Positions 7,683 through 15,333 of a DNA stretch of 44,592 nucleotides are shown here, one piece after another. Under the pieces are notes generated by a model that did no database searches, was not told the DNA's origin, and was given only the letters and a program-made list of their open reading frames with translations. Origin of the DNA: an uncultured Collinsella sp. (GTDB taxonomy: Bacteria > Actinomycetota > Coriobacteriia > Coriobacteriales > Coriobacteriaceae); assembly GCA_900548265.1 (NCBI GenBank), contig URKG01000014.1:1-44592 (forward strand), given 5' to 3'. The translations under genes were made by a program, and so were the position numbers. Each line of letters starts with the position of its first letter. Position 1 is the stretch's first letter.

Positions 7683-9236
7683 TTAGGCCTCGGTGGCGAG
7701 CACGCGACCCGTCATCTCGGCGGAAGGCTCAATACCAGCCATGGTGAGCATGGTCGGAGCGATATCGGAAAGACGACCGTCCTCGATACCGGTGAGCTGT
7801 GCCTTCTCATCAACGATGATGAACGGCACACGGTTGGTGGTGTGAGCCGTAAACGGATGCTTGGAACCATCAGAAGCAACGTCAAACATGTGATCGGCGT
7901 TGCCGTGGTCGGCGGTAATCAGCGCAAAGCCGCCCTTGGCGAGAATCGCCGGGACAACCTTGGACAGGGCATCGTCAACAGCCTCGACGGCCTTAACGGC
8001 GGCGTCGAAGACACCGGTGTGACCAACCATGTCGCAGTTCGCGAAGTTCACGATGTAGAAATCAGCGCGATCCTCGTTGATGGCGGCGACAAGCTTCTCG
8101 GTAACCTCGGGAGCGCTCATCTCAGGCTGCAGATCGTAGGTAGCGACCTTGGGGGAAGCGACGAGCACGCGCTCCTCGCCCTCCTTGGGCTCCTCGATGC
8201 CGCCGTTGAGGAAGAACGTCACGTGGGCGTACTTCTCGGTCTCGGCGGTGTGCAGCTGCTTCAGGCCGTTGGCGGCGATAACGTCTGCCAGGACGTTCTC
8301 GGGGAACGTCTTGGGGAAGGCAACCTCGACGTCAAACGTCGGATCGTACTCGGTCATCGTCACAAAGTGCGAAAGCTTGATCTGCTCGCGCTCAAAGCCG
8401 TCGAACTCCTTGTCCGTGAACACGCGGGTCATCTGACGAGCGCGGTCGGGACGGAAGTTGAAGAAGATAGCCGCGTCGCCCTCGTGGATGCCCTCGTTGT
8501 GGGCAGCGAAGGGCTCGACGAACTCGTCGCCGCGCGGATCCTTCTCGTAGTAGGCCTTGATACCGGCAACGGGGTCGACATCGGCATCGGACGCGTTGAC
8601 CATGACGTCGTAGGCGCGCTGGATGCGCTCCCAACGATTATCGCGGTCCATGGCCCAATAACGGCCCGAGACGGTGGCAACGCGAGCGTCGCAACCGGTC
8701 TCCTCGGAGATCTTAGCCAGGAAGGCGCAGAACTCACTCATGTAACCGGCACCGGACTGCGGGTCAACGTCGCGGCCATCCATGAAGGCGTGGACGCGAA
8801 CGGTCTTGACACCGTGCTCGGCAGCCATCTTGACCAGAGCCTCGACGTGGTTCATGTGGGAGTGAACGCCGCCAGGGCTCATAAGGCCCATGAGGTGAAG
8901 AGTCTTGCCGTCAGCCTTGACGTCGTCCATAGCCTTGACGAAGACCTCGTTCTTGGCGATGGAGCCGTCCTTGATGGCGTTGTTGATGCGCGAAAGCTCC
9001 TGGAACACGATGCGGCCGGCACCGATGTTGAGGTGACCCACCTCGGAGTTGCCCATCTGGCCATCGGGAAGACCCACGTCCTCGCCCGAAGCGCCGAGCG
9101 TGGTGTGGGGGTACTTCTCATACAGGCTGTCAAGGAAGGGCGTCTTGGCAGCGGCGACGGCGTTCTCGCCATCGGCCGGAGCCAGGCCACAGCCGTCCAT
9201 GATGATCAGGAGTGCAGGAAGATGACGCTGTGCCAT
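7683..9236 (-). CDS. gpmI: 2,3-bisphosphoglycerate-independent phosphoglycerate mutase
   Basis: Interconverts 3- and 2-phosphoglycerate in glycolysis; cytoplasmic, manganese-dependent alkaline-phosphatase fold. The 517 residues match the family length. Seen: metal ligand Asp14 in IIMDGCG, the phosphorylated serine 64 in QMGNSEVGH, VHSHMNH, FMDGRDV and the C-terminal metal site ITADHGNADHM. It starts five bases after the tpiA stop and ends the gap-pgk-tpiA-gpmI operon before a strong terminator. Confidence 0.97.
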   Translation of the reverse strand: MAQRHLPALLIIMDGCGLAPADGENAVAAAKTPFLDSLYEKYPHTTLGASGEDVGLPDGQMGNSEVGHLNIGAGRIVFQELSRINNAIKDGSIAKNEVFVKAMDDVKADGKTLHLMGLMSPGGVHSHMNHVEALVKMAAEHGVKTVRVHAFMDGRDVDPQSGAGYMSEFCAFLAKISEETGCDARVATVSGRYWAMDRDNRWERIQRAYDVMVNASDADVDPVAGIKAYYEKDPRGDEFVEPFAAHNEGIHEGDAAIFFNFRPDRARQMTRVFTDKEFDGFEREQIKLSHFVTMTEYDPTFDVEVAFPKTFPENVLADVIAANGLKQLHTAETEKYAHVTFFLNGGIEEPKEGEERVLVASPKVATYDLQPEMSAPEVTEKLVAAINEDRADFYIVNFANCDMVGHTGVFDAAVKAVEAVDDALSKVVPAILAKGGFALITADHGNADHMFDVASDGSKHPFTAHTTNRVPFIIVDEKAQLTGIEDGRLSDIAPTMLTMAGIEPSAEMTGRVLATEA

Positions 9237-9241
9237 ATGTC

Positions 9242-10009
9242 CTACTCGCCTGCCTTGACGACCATAGAGGCGAAGTCGGCAGCCTTGAGCGAAGCGCCGC
9301 CCACGAGGGCGCCGTCAACGTCGGGCTTGGCGACGAGCTCGGCGATGTTGCCGGGCTTAGCGGAACCACCGTACAGGACGCGGATGCCGTTAGCGAGCTC
9401 CTCGCCAAACATCTCCTTGAGGGTCTCACGGATAGCGCCGCAGACCTCCTGAGCGTCCTCGGCGGTAGCGGTCTTGCCGGTGCCGATGGCCCAGATGGGC
9501 TCGTAGGCGACGACGACCTGCTTGGGGCAAGTGATCTCAAGACCAGCAAGGCCAGCCTTGACCTGGTTCACGACGTGCTCGACATAGGTGCCAGCCTCGC
9601 GGGCCTCGAGGGACTCGCCGCAGCAGAAGACGGGAACAAGACCGGCGGCGACGAGAGCCTTGGCCTTCTTGTTCTGGTCCTCGTCGGTCTCGTGGAAGTA
9701 GTCACGACGCTCGGAGTGGCCGATGATGCAGTAGGTGCAGCCGGCGGACTTGAGCATGTCGCAAGAGGACTCACCGGTGAAGGCACCCTTGGCCTCCCAG
9801 TACACGTTCTGTGCACCGAGGGCGATGGGGGCAGCCTGAATGCGGTCATGAACCGTGGTGATGTCGATGGTCGGAGGGCAGACGAGCACCTCGACGCCAG
9901 CCGGAACCTCGGGCAGAGCCTGAGCCAGCTCGTCGGCGAGCTTGGCGGCCTCGGCGACGTCGTTGTTCATCTTCCAGTTACCAGCAATAAGAAGGGTGCG
10001 ATTAGGCAT
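9242..10009 (-). CDS. tpiA: Triosephosphate isomerase
   Basis: Interconverts dihydroxyacetone phosphate and glyceraldehyde 3-phosphate. The ATG at 10009 gives MPNRTLLIAGNWKMN with the active-site Asn11 and Lys13; His98 sits in IIGHSERR and the catalytic Glu in AYEPIWAIGTG. Length 255 residues, as expected. The frame is open further upstream, but that part lies inside pgk. The start overlaps the end of pgk by eight bases (ATGCCTAA), with GGAGG nine bases upstream inside pgk, which points to coupled translation. Confidence 0.97.
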   Translation of the reverse strand: MPNRTLLIAGNWKMNNDVAEAAKLADELAQALPEVPAGVEVLVCPPTIDITTVHDRIQAAPIALGAQNVYWEAKGAFTGESSCDMLKSAGCTYCIIGHSERRDYFHETDEDQNKKAKALVAAGLVPVFCCGESLEAREAGTYVEHVVNQVKAGLAGLEITCPKQVVVAYEPIWAIGTGKTATAEDAQEVCGAIRETLKEMFGEELANGIRVLYGGSAKPGNIAELVAKPDVDGALVGGASLKAADFASMVVKAGE

Positions 10010-11192
10010 CGAGAAGCGCCTCCACTCCGGGCAGGGCCTTACCCTCGACGAGCTCCATGGAAGCGCCACCGCCGGTGGAAATCCAGCTCATCTTGTCGGC
10101 CAGGTTGAACTTGTTGACAGCTGCGACAGAGTCGCCACCGCCGATGATCGAGGTGCAGTCGGCCTCGGCGACAGCCTCGGCGATAGCCTGGGTGCCGTGA
10201 GCAAAGTTATCGAACTCGAAGACGCCCATGGGGCCGTTCCAGAACACGGTCTTGGCGCCCTTGACGGCCTCGGCGTAAAGCTCCTCGGTCTTGGGGCCGA
10301 TATCCATGCCCTCACGATCGTCGGGGATAGCGTCGGAAGCGACAACCTCGGGGACAGCGTCCTCGCCAAAGTGATCGGCAACGCGGTTGTCGATGGGGAG
10401 CAGGATCTTGACGCCCTTCTCCTCGGCCTTCTTGAGCATCTCGCCGGCGCGCTCGACCCAGTCCTCTTCCTTGAGGGACTGACCGACGGACAGGCCCTGA
10501 GCCAGGAAGAAGGTGTAGGCCATACCGCCACCGATGATCAGGGTGTCAGCGGAGTCGATAAGGTGATCGAGAACGCCGATCTTGGAGGAAACCTTGGAAC
10601 CGCCGACGATGGCGACGAAGGGGCGCTCGGGCTCGGCGAAGATACCGGTCAGCGTGTCGACCTCCTTCTCGAGCAGGAAGCCAGCGACTGCGGGCAGGTA
10701 AGCGGCGGGGCCCACGACGGAACCCTGGGCGCGGTGAGCGGTGCCGAAGGCATCGAGAACGAAGACGTCACCATAGGAAGCGAGCTTCTTGGCGATCTCG
10801 GGATCGTTCTTCTTCTCACGCTTGTCGAAACGGACGTTCTCGAGAACGAGAACCTTGCCCGGCTCGACGGCGGCGACAGCCTCAGCAGCCTTCTCACCGT
10901 AAGTGTCGGCGACAAAGGCAACGTCGAGACCAGAGAGCTCAGCGAGCTTCTTAGCGACGGGCTCAAGGGAGAGCTCAGGCTGGAAGCCGGTACCCTCGGG
11001 GCGGCCGAGGTGGCTCATGAGGATGACGCGAGCGTTGTGCTCAACGAGGTAGTTGATGGTGGGCAGGGCAGCCTTGATACGGGTGGTGTCGCCAACGACG
11101 CCATCCTTGATAGGCACGTTGAAGTCAACGCGGACGAGAACGCGCTTGCCGTCGACATCGATGTCGCGGACGGTCTTCTTGGTAAAGGCCAT
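10002..11192 (-). CDS. pgk: Phosphoglycerate kinase
   Basis: Makes ATP from 1,3-bisphosphoglycerate in glycolysis. The 396-residue protein starts MAFTKKTVRDIDVDGKR and has RVDFNVPIKDG, the substrate block HLGRPEG, and IIGGGDSVAAV of the nucleotide domain. The ATG at 11192 is preceded by GAAAGGTAG. It lies 140 bases after gap behind a terminator-like hairpin, so gap is likely made in excess over pgk-tpiA-gpmI. Confidence 0.97.
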   Translation of the reverse strand: MAFTKKTVRDIDVDGKRVLVRVDFNVPIKDGVVGDTTRIKAALPTINYLVEHNARVILMSHLGRPEGTGFQPELSLEPVAKKLAELSGLDVAFVADTYGEKAAEAVAAVEPGKVLVLENVRFDKREKKNDPEIAKKLASYGDVFVLDAFGTAHRAQGSVVGPAAYLPAVAGFLLEKEVDTLTGIFAEPERPFVAIVGGSKVSSKIGVLDHLIDSADTLIIGGGMAYTFFLAQGLSVGQSLKEEDWVERAGEMLKKAEEKGVKILLPIDNRVADHFGEDAVPEVVASDAIPDDREGMDIGPKTEELYAEAVKGAKTVFWNGPMGVFEFDNFAHGTQAIAEAVAEADCTSIIGGGDSVAAVNKFNLADKMSWISTGGGASMELVEGKALPGVEALLDA

Positions 11193-11246
11193 GTTTGCTT
11201 CTACCTTTCGTACGTGTCTGCCTCCCATTACGGCAGACGATTTCCT

Positions 11247-11295
11247 ATAAAAAGGGCGCGACCCTAGGGTGTAAGCCCTATGAGGCCGCGCCCTT
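11247..11295 (-). terminator. Terminator or attenuator between gap and pgk
   Basis: Outer stem AAGGGCGCG/CGCGCCCTT with an inner stem TAGGG/CCCTA, followed in the gap direction by TTTTTAT. A full intrinsic terminator by form. Because pgk has no clear promoter in the remaining 55 bases, partial read-through from gap is probable. Confidence 0.85.
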
Positions 11296-11332
11296 CTTTA
11301 GACGCTCAACGAGCTATTCGCTAAAAGCTAAA

Positions 11333-12358
11333 TTAAGCAACGAACTTCTCGAAGTACTTGATGGTGCGGACCATCTGAGAGGTGTAGGAGTTCTCGTTGT
11401 CGTACCAAGAGGTGACCTGAACGAGGGTCTGGCCGTTGCCGAGGTCAGAGCACATGGTCTGAGTGGCGTCGAAGATGGAGCCGTGGGTCTCGCCGACGAT
11501 GTCGCGGGAGACGATCTGGTCCTCGTTGTAGGCGAAGGTCTCGGGGATGGTCTCGGCGTAGGCCTTCATGGCAGCGTTGACCTCGTCGACGGTGACCTTC
11601 TTGTCAACGACGGCGTAGAGGTTGGTCAGCGAGCCGGTCGGCGTCGGGACGCGCTGGGCGGCACCGATGAGCTTGCCGTTGAGCTCGGGGAGAACCAGGC
11701 CGATGGCCTTGGCAGCGCCCGTGGTGTTCGGGACGATGTTCTCGGAGCAGGCGCGGGAGCGACGGAAGTTGCCCTTGCGCTGCGGGCCGTCGAGCGGCAT
11801 CTGGTCGCCGGTGAAGGCGTGGATGGTGGTCATGATGCCGGACACGATGGGAGCGAAGTCGTTGAGACCCTTGGCCATCGGGGCAAGGCAGTTGGTGGTG
11901 CAGGAAGCAGCGGAGATGATGTTGTCCTCAGCGGTCAGCGTCTCATGGTTGACGTTGTACACGATGGTGGGCAGATCGCTGCCGGCCGGAGCGGAGATGA
12001 CGACCTTCTTGGCGCCAGCGTTGATGTGGGCCTGAGCCTTAGCCTTGCTGGTGTAGAAGCCGGTGCACTCGAGAACGACGTCGACGTCGAGGTCGCCCCA
12101 AGGCAGGTTGTTGGCGTCGGCCTCCTTGTAGATCTTGATCTCCTTGCCGTCAACGGTGATGGAATCCTCGCCAGCAACGACCTCGTGATCGCGAGCGTAG
12201 TTGCCCTGCGTGGAGTCGTACTTCAGCAGGTAAGCGAGCATATCGGGAGAGGTGAGGTCGTTGATAGCGACGATCTCGGAGCCCTCATGACCGAACATCT
12301 GACGGAAAGCCAGACGACCGATGCGACCGAAGCCGTTAATAGCAACCTTTACTGCCAT
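11333..12358 (-). CDS. gap: Glyceraldehyde-3-phosphate dehydrogenase, type I
   Basis: Oxidises glyceraldehyde 3-phosphate to 1,3-bisphosphoglycerate. From the ATG at 12358 (AAAGGAG five bases upstream) the protein has 341 residues: NAD-binding INGFGRIGR (residues 7-15), Asp34 in AINDL, which favours NAD over NADP, catalytic Cys153 in SAASCTTNC and the family HAFTGDQ. The frame stays open upstream, but that part has no ribosome site. It leads the glycolytic operon, with whiA and rapZ upstream on the same strand. Confidence 0.97.
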   Translation of the reverse strand: MAVKVAINGFGRIGRLAFRQMFGHEGSEIVAINDLTSPDMLAYLLKYDSTQGNYARDHEVVAGEDSITVDGKEIKIYKEADANNLPWGDLDVDVVLECTGFYTSKAKAQAHINAGAKKVVISAPAGSDLPTIVYNVNHETLTAEDNIISAASCTTNCLAPMAKGLNDFAPIVSGIMTTIHAFTGDQMPLDGPQRKGNFRRSRACSENIVPNTTGAAKAIGLVLPELNGKLIGAAQRVPTPTGSLTNLYAVVDKKVTVDEVNAAMKAYAETIPETFAYNEDQIVSRDIVGETHGSIFDATQTMCSDLGNGQTLVQVTSWYDNENSYTSQMVRTIKYFEKFVA

Positions 12359-12430
12359 TGTGTCTCCTTTCGTAAGGCCCCCGCGAGCTACAGCGCCCGC
12401 CGTTGAGGCCCACAAACTAACCACTCGCCT

Positions 12431-12476
12431 AATATACCTTTTTTTTGACTTGAATTTCACGAGAATGCTCGAAATT
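12431..12476 (-). promoter_or_regulatory. Candidate gap promoter with overlapping dyad
   Basis: Minus strand -10 TATATT at 12436-12431 and -35 GTGAAA at 12460-12455, spacing 18, with a run of eight A in the spacer. A dyad (AATTTCACGAG, four bases, CTCGAAATT; 12453-12476, two-base bulge) covers the -35, as a repressor site would. Start about 12424, giving a leader of about 65 bases. Confidence 0.4.
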
Positions 12477-12492
12477 GAAAATCAAATTTACG

Positions 12493-12506
12493 TTAAAACG
12501 TTTTAA
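12493..12506. promoter_or_regulatory. 14-bp palindrome upstream of gap
   Basis: TTAAAACGTTTTAA, a perfect palindrome with a central CG, 33 bases upstream of the candidate -35 of gap. LacI/GalR-family and CcpA (cre) sites share the central CG and flanking A/T, though the usual outer TG...CA of cre is replaced by TT...AA. Likely a regulator site; which one is open. Confidence 0.45.
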
Positions 12507-12551
12507 AGAATAAAATAGCAGCTAAATCCGTATATAAGTCGATACTTCAAA

Positions 12552-13481
12552 CTACTTGTTTGCTTCAATGAGCTTTTCAAGCCTCAAAACGCGATGGTAC
12601 AGGGCAGACTTCGACAAGGGAGGGTCAGCCATCTCGCCCAGATCGCGCAGCGACAGATCGGGATAGCGCTCGCGCAGGTCGCAAAAGACTGCCAAGGCGT
12701 CCGGAAGCGTGTCGCGCAAACCCCGCTGTTCGAGCTCATCGATCAACGCAAGCTGATGCTGGGCGGCACCCGCACTTCTGGTCTGATTGGCCAGTTCGGC
12801 ATTCACGCGACGGTTTACGTCGTTCTTAACCAATTTGACCGCGCGCGCCTCCTCAATCTCGGCAACGCTGCGCTTGGCACCAATCAGCTTTAGGAGCTGC
12901 TCGATCTCCTCGGCGCTCTTAATGTAGACAGCAAAGGATCCGCGCCGCGCGTTAACGCGCGCATGGACCCCAATCTGCTCCAATAGATCGCAAAGTCCCC
13001 GAGCATACTGCTCGCCCTGCACCGCGATCTCCAAATGAAAGTCGCCGCGGGGATCGGCCACGAAACCGCCGGCGATGAGCGCGCCGCGGATGTAGGCAAG
13101 CCTGCAGCAGGGACGGGCAACGATGTGCCGGGGAACACCAGCGACGAGCCCTCCCCTGCGGTCGAGAATGCCCAGCAGCACCAGAGCCTTGTCCAGGTCG
13201 GGCTGATCGGGCAGGGTAATGAGATAGTTACGGACCTTATGCAAGACCGATTTACGAACGGTGAATTCCGTTTTGAGCTTAAGGATGCGATGCGTCAGCG
13301 TGATCATCGTGCGCGCGACGGCGCCCGTCTCGGTCGCAACCGTCAAACGATACCGCCCGGAGCCGGCCAGCGAAAGTGTACCGCTCACACGCGTCAGGGC
13401 GGCAAGCGTCGACAAATCGCAGTATTCACATTCGGGTTCGCAGCGCGCGAGCTCGTCACGCACCTCGGCGGTAAACGACAT
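12552..13481 (-). CDS. whiA: DNA-binding protein WhiA
   Basis: WhiA is a conserved Gram-positive regulator of division and, in streptomycetes, sporulation. The 309 residues show the N-terminal WhiA domain (MSFTAEVRDELAR), two degenerate LAGLIDADG-like repeats (for example RGALIAGGFVADPRG at about residue 134), and a C-terminal helix-turn-helix (LSLRDLGEMADPPLSKSALYHRV). Length is usual. The ATG is six bases from the rapZ stop, with only a weak ribosome site, so it is probably coupled to rapZ. The usual yvcK between the two is missing. Confidence 0.96.
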   Translation of the reverse strand: MSFTAEVRDELARCEPECEYCDLSTLAALTRVSGTLSLAGSGRYRLTVATETGAVARTMITLTHRILKLKTEFTVRKSVLHKVRNYLITLPDQPDLDKALVLLGILDRRGGLVAGVPRHIVARPCCRLAYIRGALIAGGFVADPRGDFHLEIAVQGEQYARGLCDLLEQIGVHARVNARRGSFAVYIKSAEEIEQLLKLIGAKRSVAEIEEARAVKLVKNDVNRRVNAELANQTRSAGAAQHQLALIDELEQRGLRDTLPDALAVFCDLRERYPDLSLRDLGEMADPPLSKSALYHRVLRLEKLIEANK

Positions 13482-13487
13482 GCAGGC

Positions 13488-14408
13488 CTATGCTTTCGTG
13501 TTGGCGCGCGACAGGTCGCGATGGGAAATGCTCACATGATATTGGGCACCTTCTAAATAACGTGCCGTGGCCTCGGCGATGGCAACGCTGCGGTGTTGAC
13601 CGCCCGTGCAGCCGATGGCAATAGAAAGCTGTGGCTTGCCCTCCGCGATATAGCCGGGCATGACCGTATCGAGCAGCTGCGTCCAGGCCTTCCAGAACTC
13701 CTGGGTCTTGGGATGGTCCAGAACAAAGTCGGAGACCTTTTTATCGAGACCGGTCATGGTGCGCATCTCGGGATCGTAGAACGGATTGGGCAGGAAGCGG
13801 ACGTCGATCATAATGTCCGCCTCGACGGGCATGCCGTGCTTAAAGCCAAACGAGAACACGTGAACGTCCATGAGCTGCTGGTCGGACAGCTCGGAGAACG
13901 CCATGCGCAATTTGTTGCGCAGGGCAGAGGTGCGCAGGCGGCTCGTGTCGATGATCATATCGGCTCGATCGCGCACGCCCTGCAGCTGCAGGCGCTCGCG
14001 CTGAATCGCATCGGCCGTAGTCTCCCCCGGCTTGGCAATGGGGTGGCGGCGGCGGTTTTCGCTATAACGACGGATCAGCACCTCGTCAGAGGCCTCGAGA
14101 AACACGATGTCACAGCTCATCTCGCGCTCCTCGAGCGCGGCAACGGCATCGAGCAGCTCATCGAACAAGCCCTGGCTGCGCAGGTCGCAGGTGACGGCAA
14201 GATGCCTGCCCACGCCCGTATTGATGCCGACGAGTTCGGCAAGCTGGGCGATCAGACGCGGAGGCAAGTTGTCGATGCAAAAATAGCCCATGTCCTCGAA
14301 CACATGCATGGCCTGCGTTCGGCCCGATCCGGACATTCCGGTGATGATGACGATATCGGGGATGCGCTCCGAGCGCTCCGCCGCATCCATGGCATCTCCC
14401 TTTTGCAT
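13488..14408 (-). CDS. rapZ: RapZ/YvcJ family nucleotide-binding protein
   Basis: P-loop protein of the RapZ (YvcJ) family; in Enterobacteria RapZ steers small-RNA decay that controls glucosamine-6-P synthase, in Gram-positives its role is less clear. Walker A reads GMSGSGRT (residues 24-31), with Arg for Lys as common in Actinobacteria; the C-terminal domain has FGFKHG, DVRFLPNPF and the GCTGGQHRSV motif. AGGAGG lies five bases before the ATG at 14408; an ATG six codons later also has a fair site. Two-gene unit with whiA. Confidence 0.95.
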   Translation of the reverse strand: MQKGDAMDAAERSERIPDIVIITGMSGSGRTQAMHVFEDMGYFCIDNLPPRLIAQLAELVGINTGVGRHLAVTCDLRSQGLFDELLDAVAALEEREMSCDIVFLEASDEVLIRRYSENRRRHPIAKPGETTADAIQRERLQLQGVRDRADMIIDTSRLRTSALRNKLRMAFSELSDQQLMDVHVFSFGFKHGMPVEADIMIDVRFLPNPFYDPEMRTMTGLDKKVSDFVLDHPKTQEFWKAWTQLLDTVMPGYIAEGKPQLSIAIGCTGGQHRSVAIAEATARYLEGAQYHVSISHRDLSRANTKA

Positions 14409-14419
14409 GTGTGCCTCCT

Positions 14420-14455
14420 AAAACAAGCGCGGGACCCGGCCAGCGGATCCCGCGC
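14420..14455 (-). terminator. Terminator of the nan operon / leader hairpin of rapZ
   Basis: Stem GCGCGGGA/TCCCGCGC (8 bp) with an inner CCG/CGG, followed toward rapZ by TTGTTTT. It lies 51 bases after nanE. The rapZ ribosome site begins right behind the T tract, so a rapZ promoter must lie upstream; TATACT at 14479-14474 is a possible -10 without a clear -35. If it is used, the hairpin also sits in the rapZ leader. Confidence 0.7.
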
Positions 14456-14506
14456 GATCAATTGCCTTTATTGAGTATACCGCCCCAAGCGGATACGAGG
14501 CCTGTC

Positions 14507-15193
14507 TTACGCCTCAAGCGCAGCCTTGAACCAACTTGTAATACTCGTGGGGTGCGTGATGGCGGTGCCGACGACAACGGCCCAGGCGCCCGCATCGATC
14601 GCGGCGCGGGCCTCCTCGGGCGTGTGCACGCGGCCCTCGCAGATGATGGGAAGACCGGGGAATTCCTCGGTCGCCTGACGCAGAAGCGGCAGATCGGGGC
14701 CATCGGCCATGGTGCAGTCGATGGCGGCAACACCGTGAGAAAGCGTAGTGGATACCAGGTCAAAGCCCATATCAACCGCACGGCGAATGTCCTCGATGGT
14801 GGCACAGTCGGCCATCAGGAGCACACCCTCCTCGTGCAGCGGGCGGAAGGTGTCCTCGACGGTCTTGCCATCGGGACGCGGGCGATCAGTGGCATCAATT
14901 GCCACGATGTCAGCACCCGCGGCAACGCAGGCGCGAGCATGACGCAGCGTCGGCGTGATGTAGACGCCCTCGTGTCCATCCTTCCACAAGCCGATAACAG
15001 GAACCTCACAGCGACCCTTAATGGCGGCAATGTCGGCAAGACCCTGGCAACGAATAGCGGCGGCGCCGCCAAGCTCGCAGGCGCGAGACATTTGAGCCAT
15101 GGTCTCGGGCGTACGAAGCGGCTCGCCCATATACGCCTGAACGCTCACGACGAGCTTGCCCTTCAGGGACTGGATCAAAGGATCAACGGTCAT
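14507..15193 (-). CDS. nanE: N-acetylmannosamine-6-phosphate 2-epimerase NanE
   Basis: Turns ManNAc-6-P into GlcNAc-6-P, the third step of sialic acid breakdown. TIM-barrel protein of 228 residues from the ATG at 15193 (GAAAGGTTGAG upstream). Family blocks are clear: VSVQAYMGEPLR, the active-site lysine in PVIGLWKDG, VAIDATDRPRPDG, and CEGRVHTPEEA near the C-terminus. Last gene of the nan operon, separated from nanK by a 98-base structured element. Confidence 0.95.
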   Translation of the reverse strand: MTVDPLIQSLKGKLVVSVQAYMGEPLRTPETMAQMSRACELGGAAAIRCQGLADIAAIKGRCEVPVIGLWKDGHEGVYITPTLRHARACVAAGADIVAIDATDRPRPDGKTVEDTFRPLHEEGVLLMADCATIEDIRRAVDMGFDLVSTTLSHGVAAIDCTMADGPDLPLLRQATEEFPGLPIICEGRVHTPEEARAAIDAGAWAVVVGTAITHPTSITSWFKAALEA

Positions 15194-15218
15194 GTTCGAC
15201 TCAACCTTTCTCAAAACA

Positions 15219-15316
15219 GCCTTCTGAGACACCGCACCTTGACGTTCAAACCGTCGCTCACGTACCGAAGTACGCTTCGCTCCTCTTTCACGTCAATCTG
15301 CGGCACCTCAGAAGGC
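15219..15316 (-). repeat. 98-base structured element between nanK and nanE
   Basis: Imperfect long inverted repeat. As RNA in the operon sense, the outer 10 bp (GCCTTCTGAG/CTCAGAAGGC) are followed by 8 bp including G-U pairs, a two-base internal loop, and 7 bp (TTGACGT/ACGTCAA). The 44-base inner part contains CGTAC-TTCG-GTACG, a stem closed by a UUCG tetraloop. It may be an interspersed repeat or an mRNA processing or stability element. No second copy was found in this window. Confidence 0.65.
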
Positions 15317-15333
15317 GCACTTGGTAGTTATGT

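Noticed and set aside
7641..9452. Plus-strand open frames of 400-600 codons opposite gpmI, tpiA, pgk, gap and oppA
   Set aside because: All lie opposite highly conserved enzymes, lack ribosome sites and have the Leu/Gly/Val/Asp-rich composition of antisense frames in GC-rich genomes.
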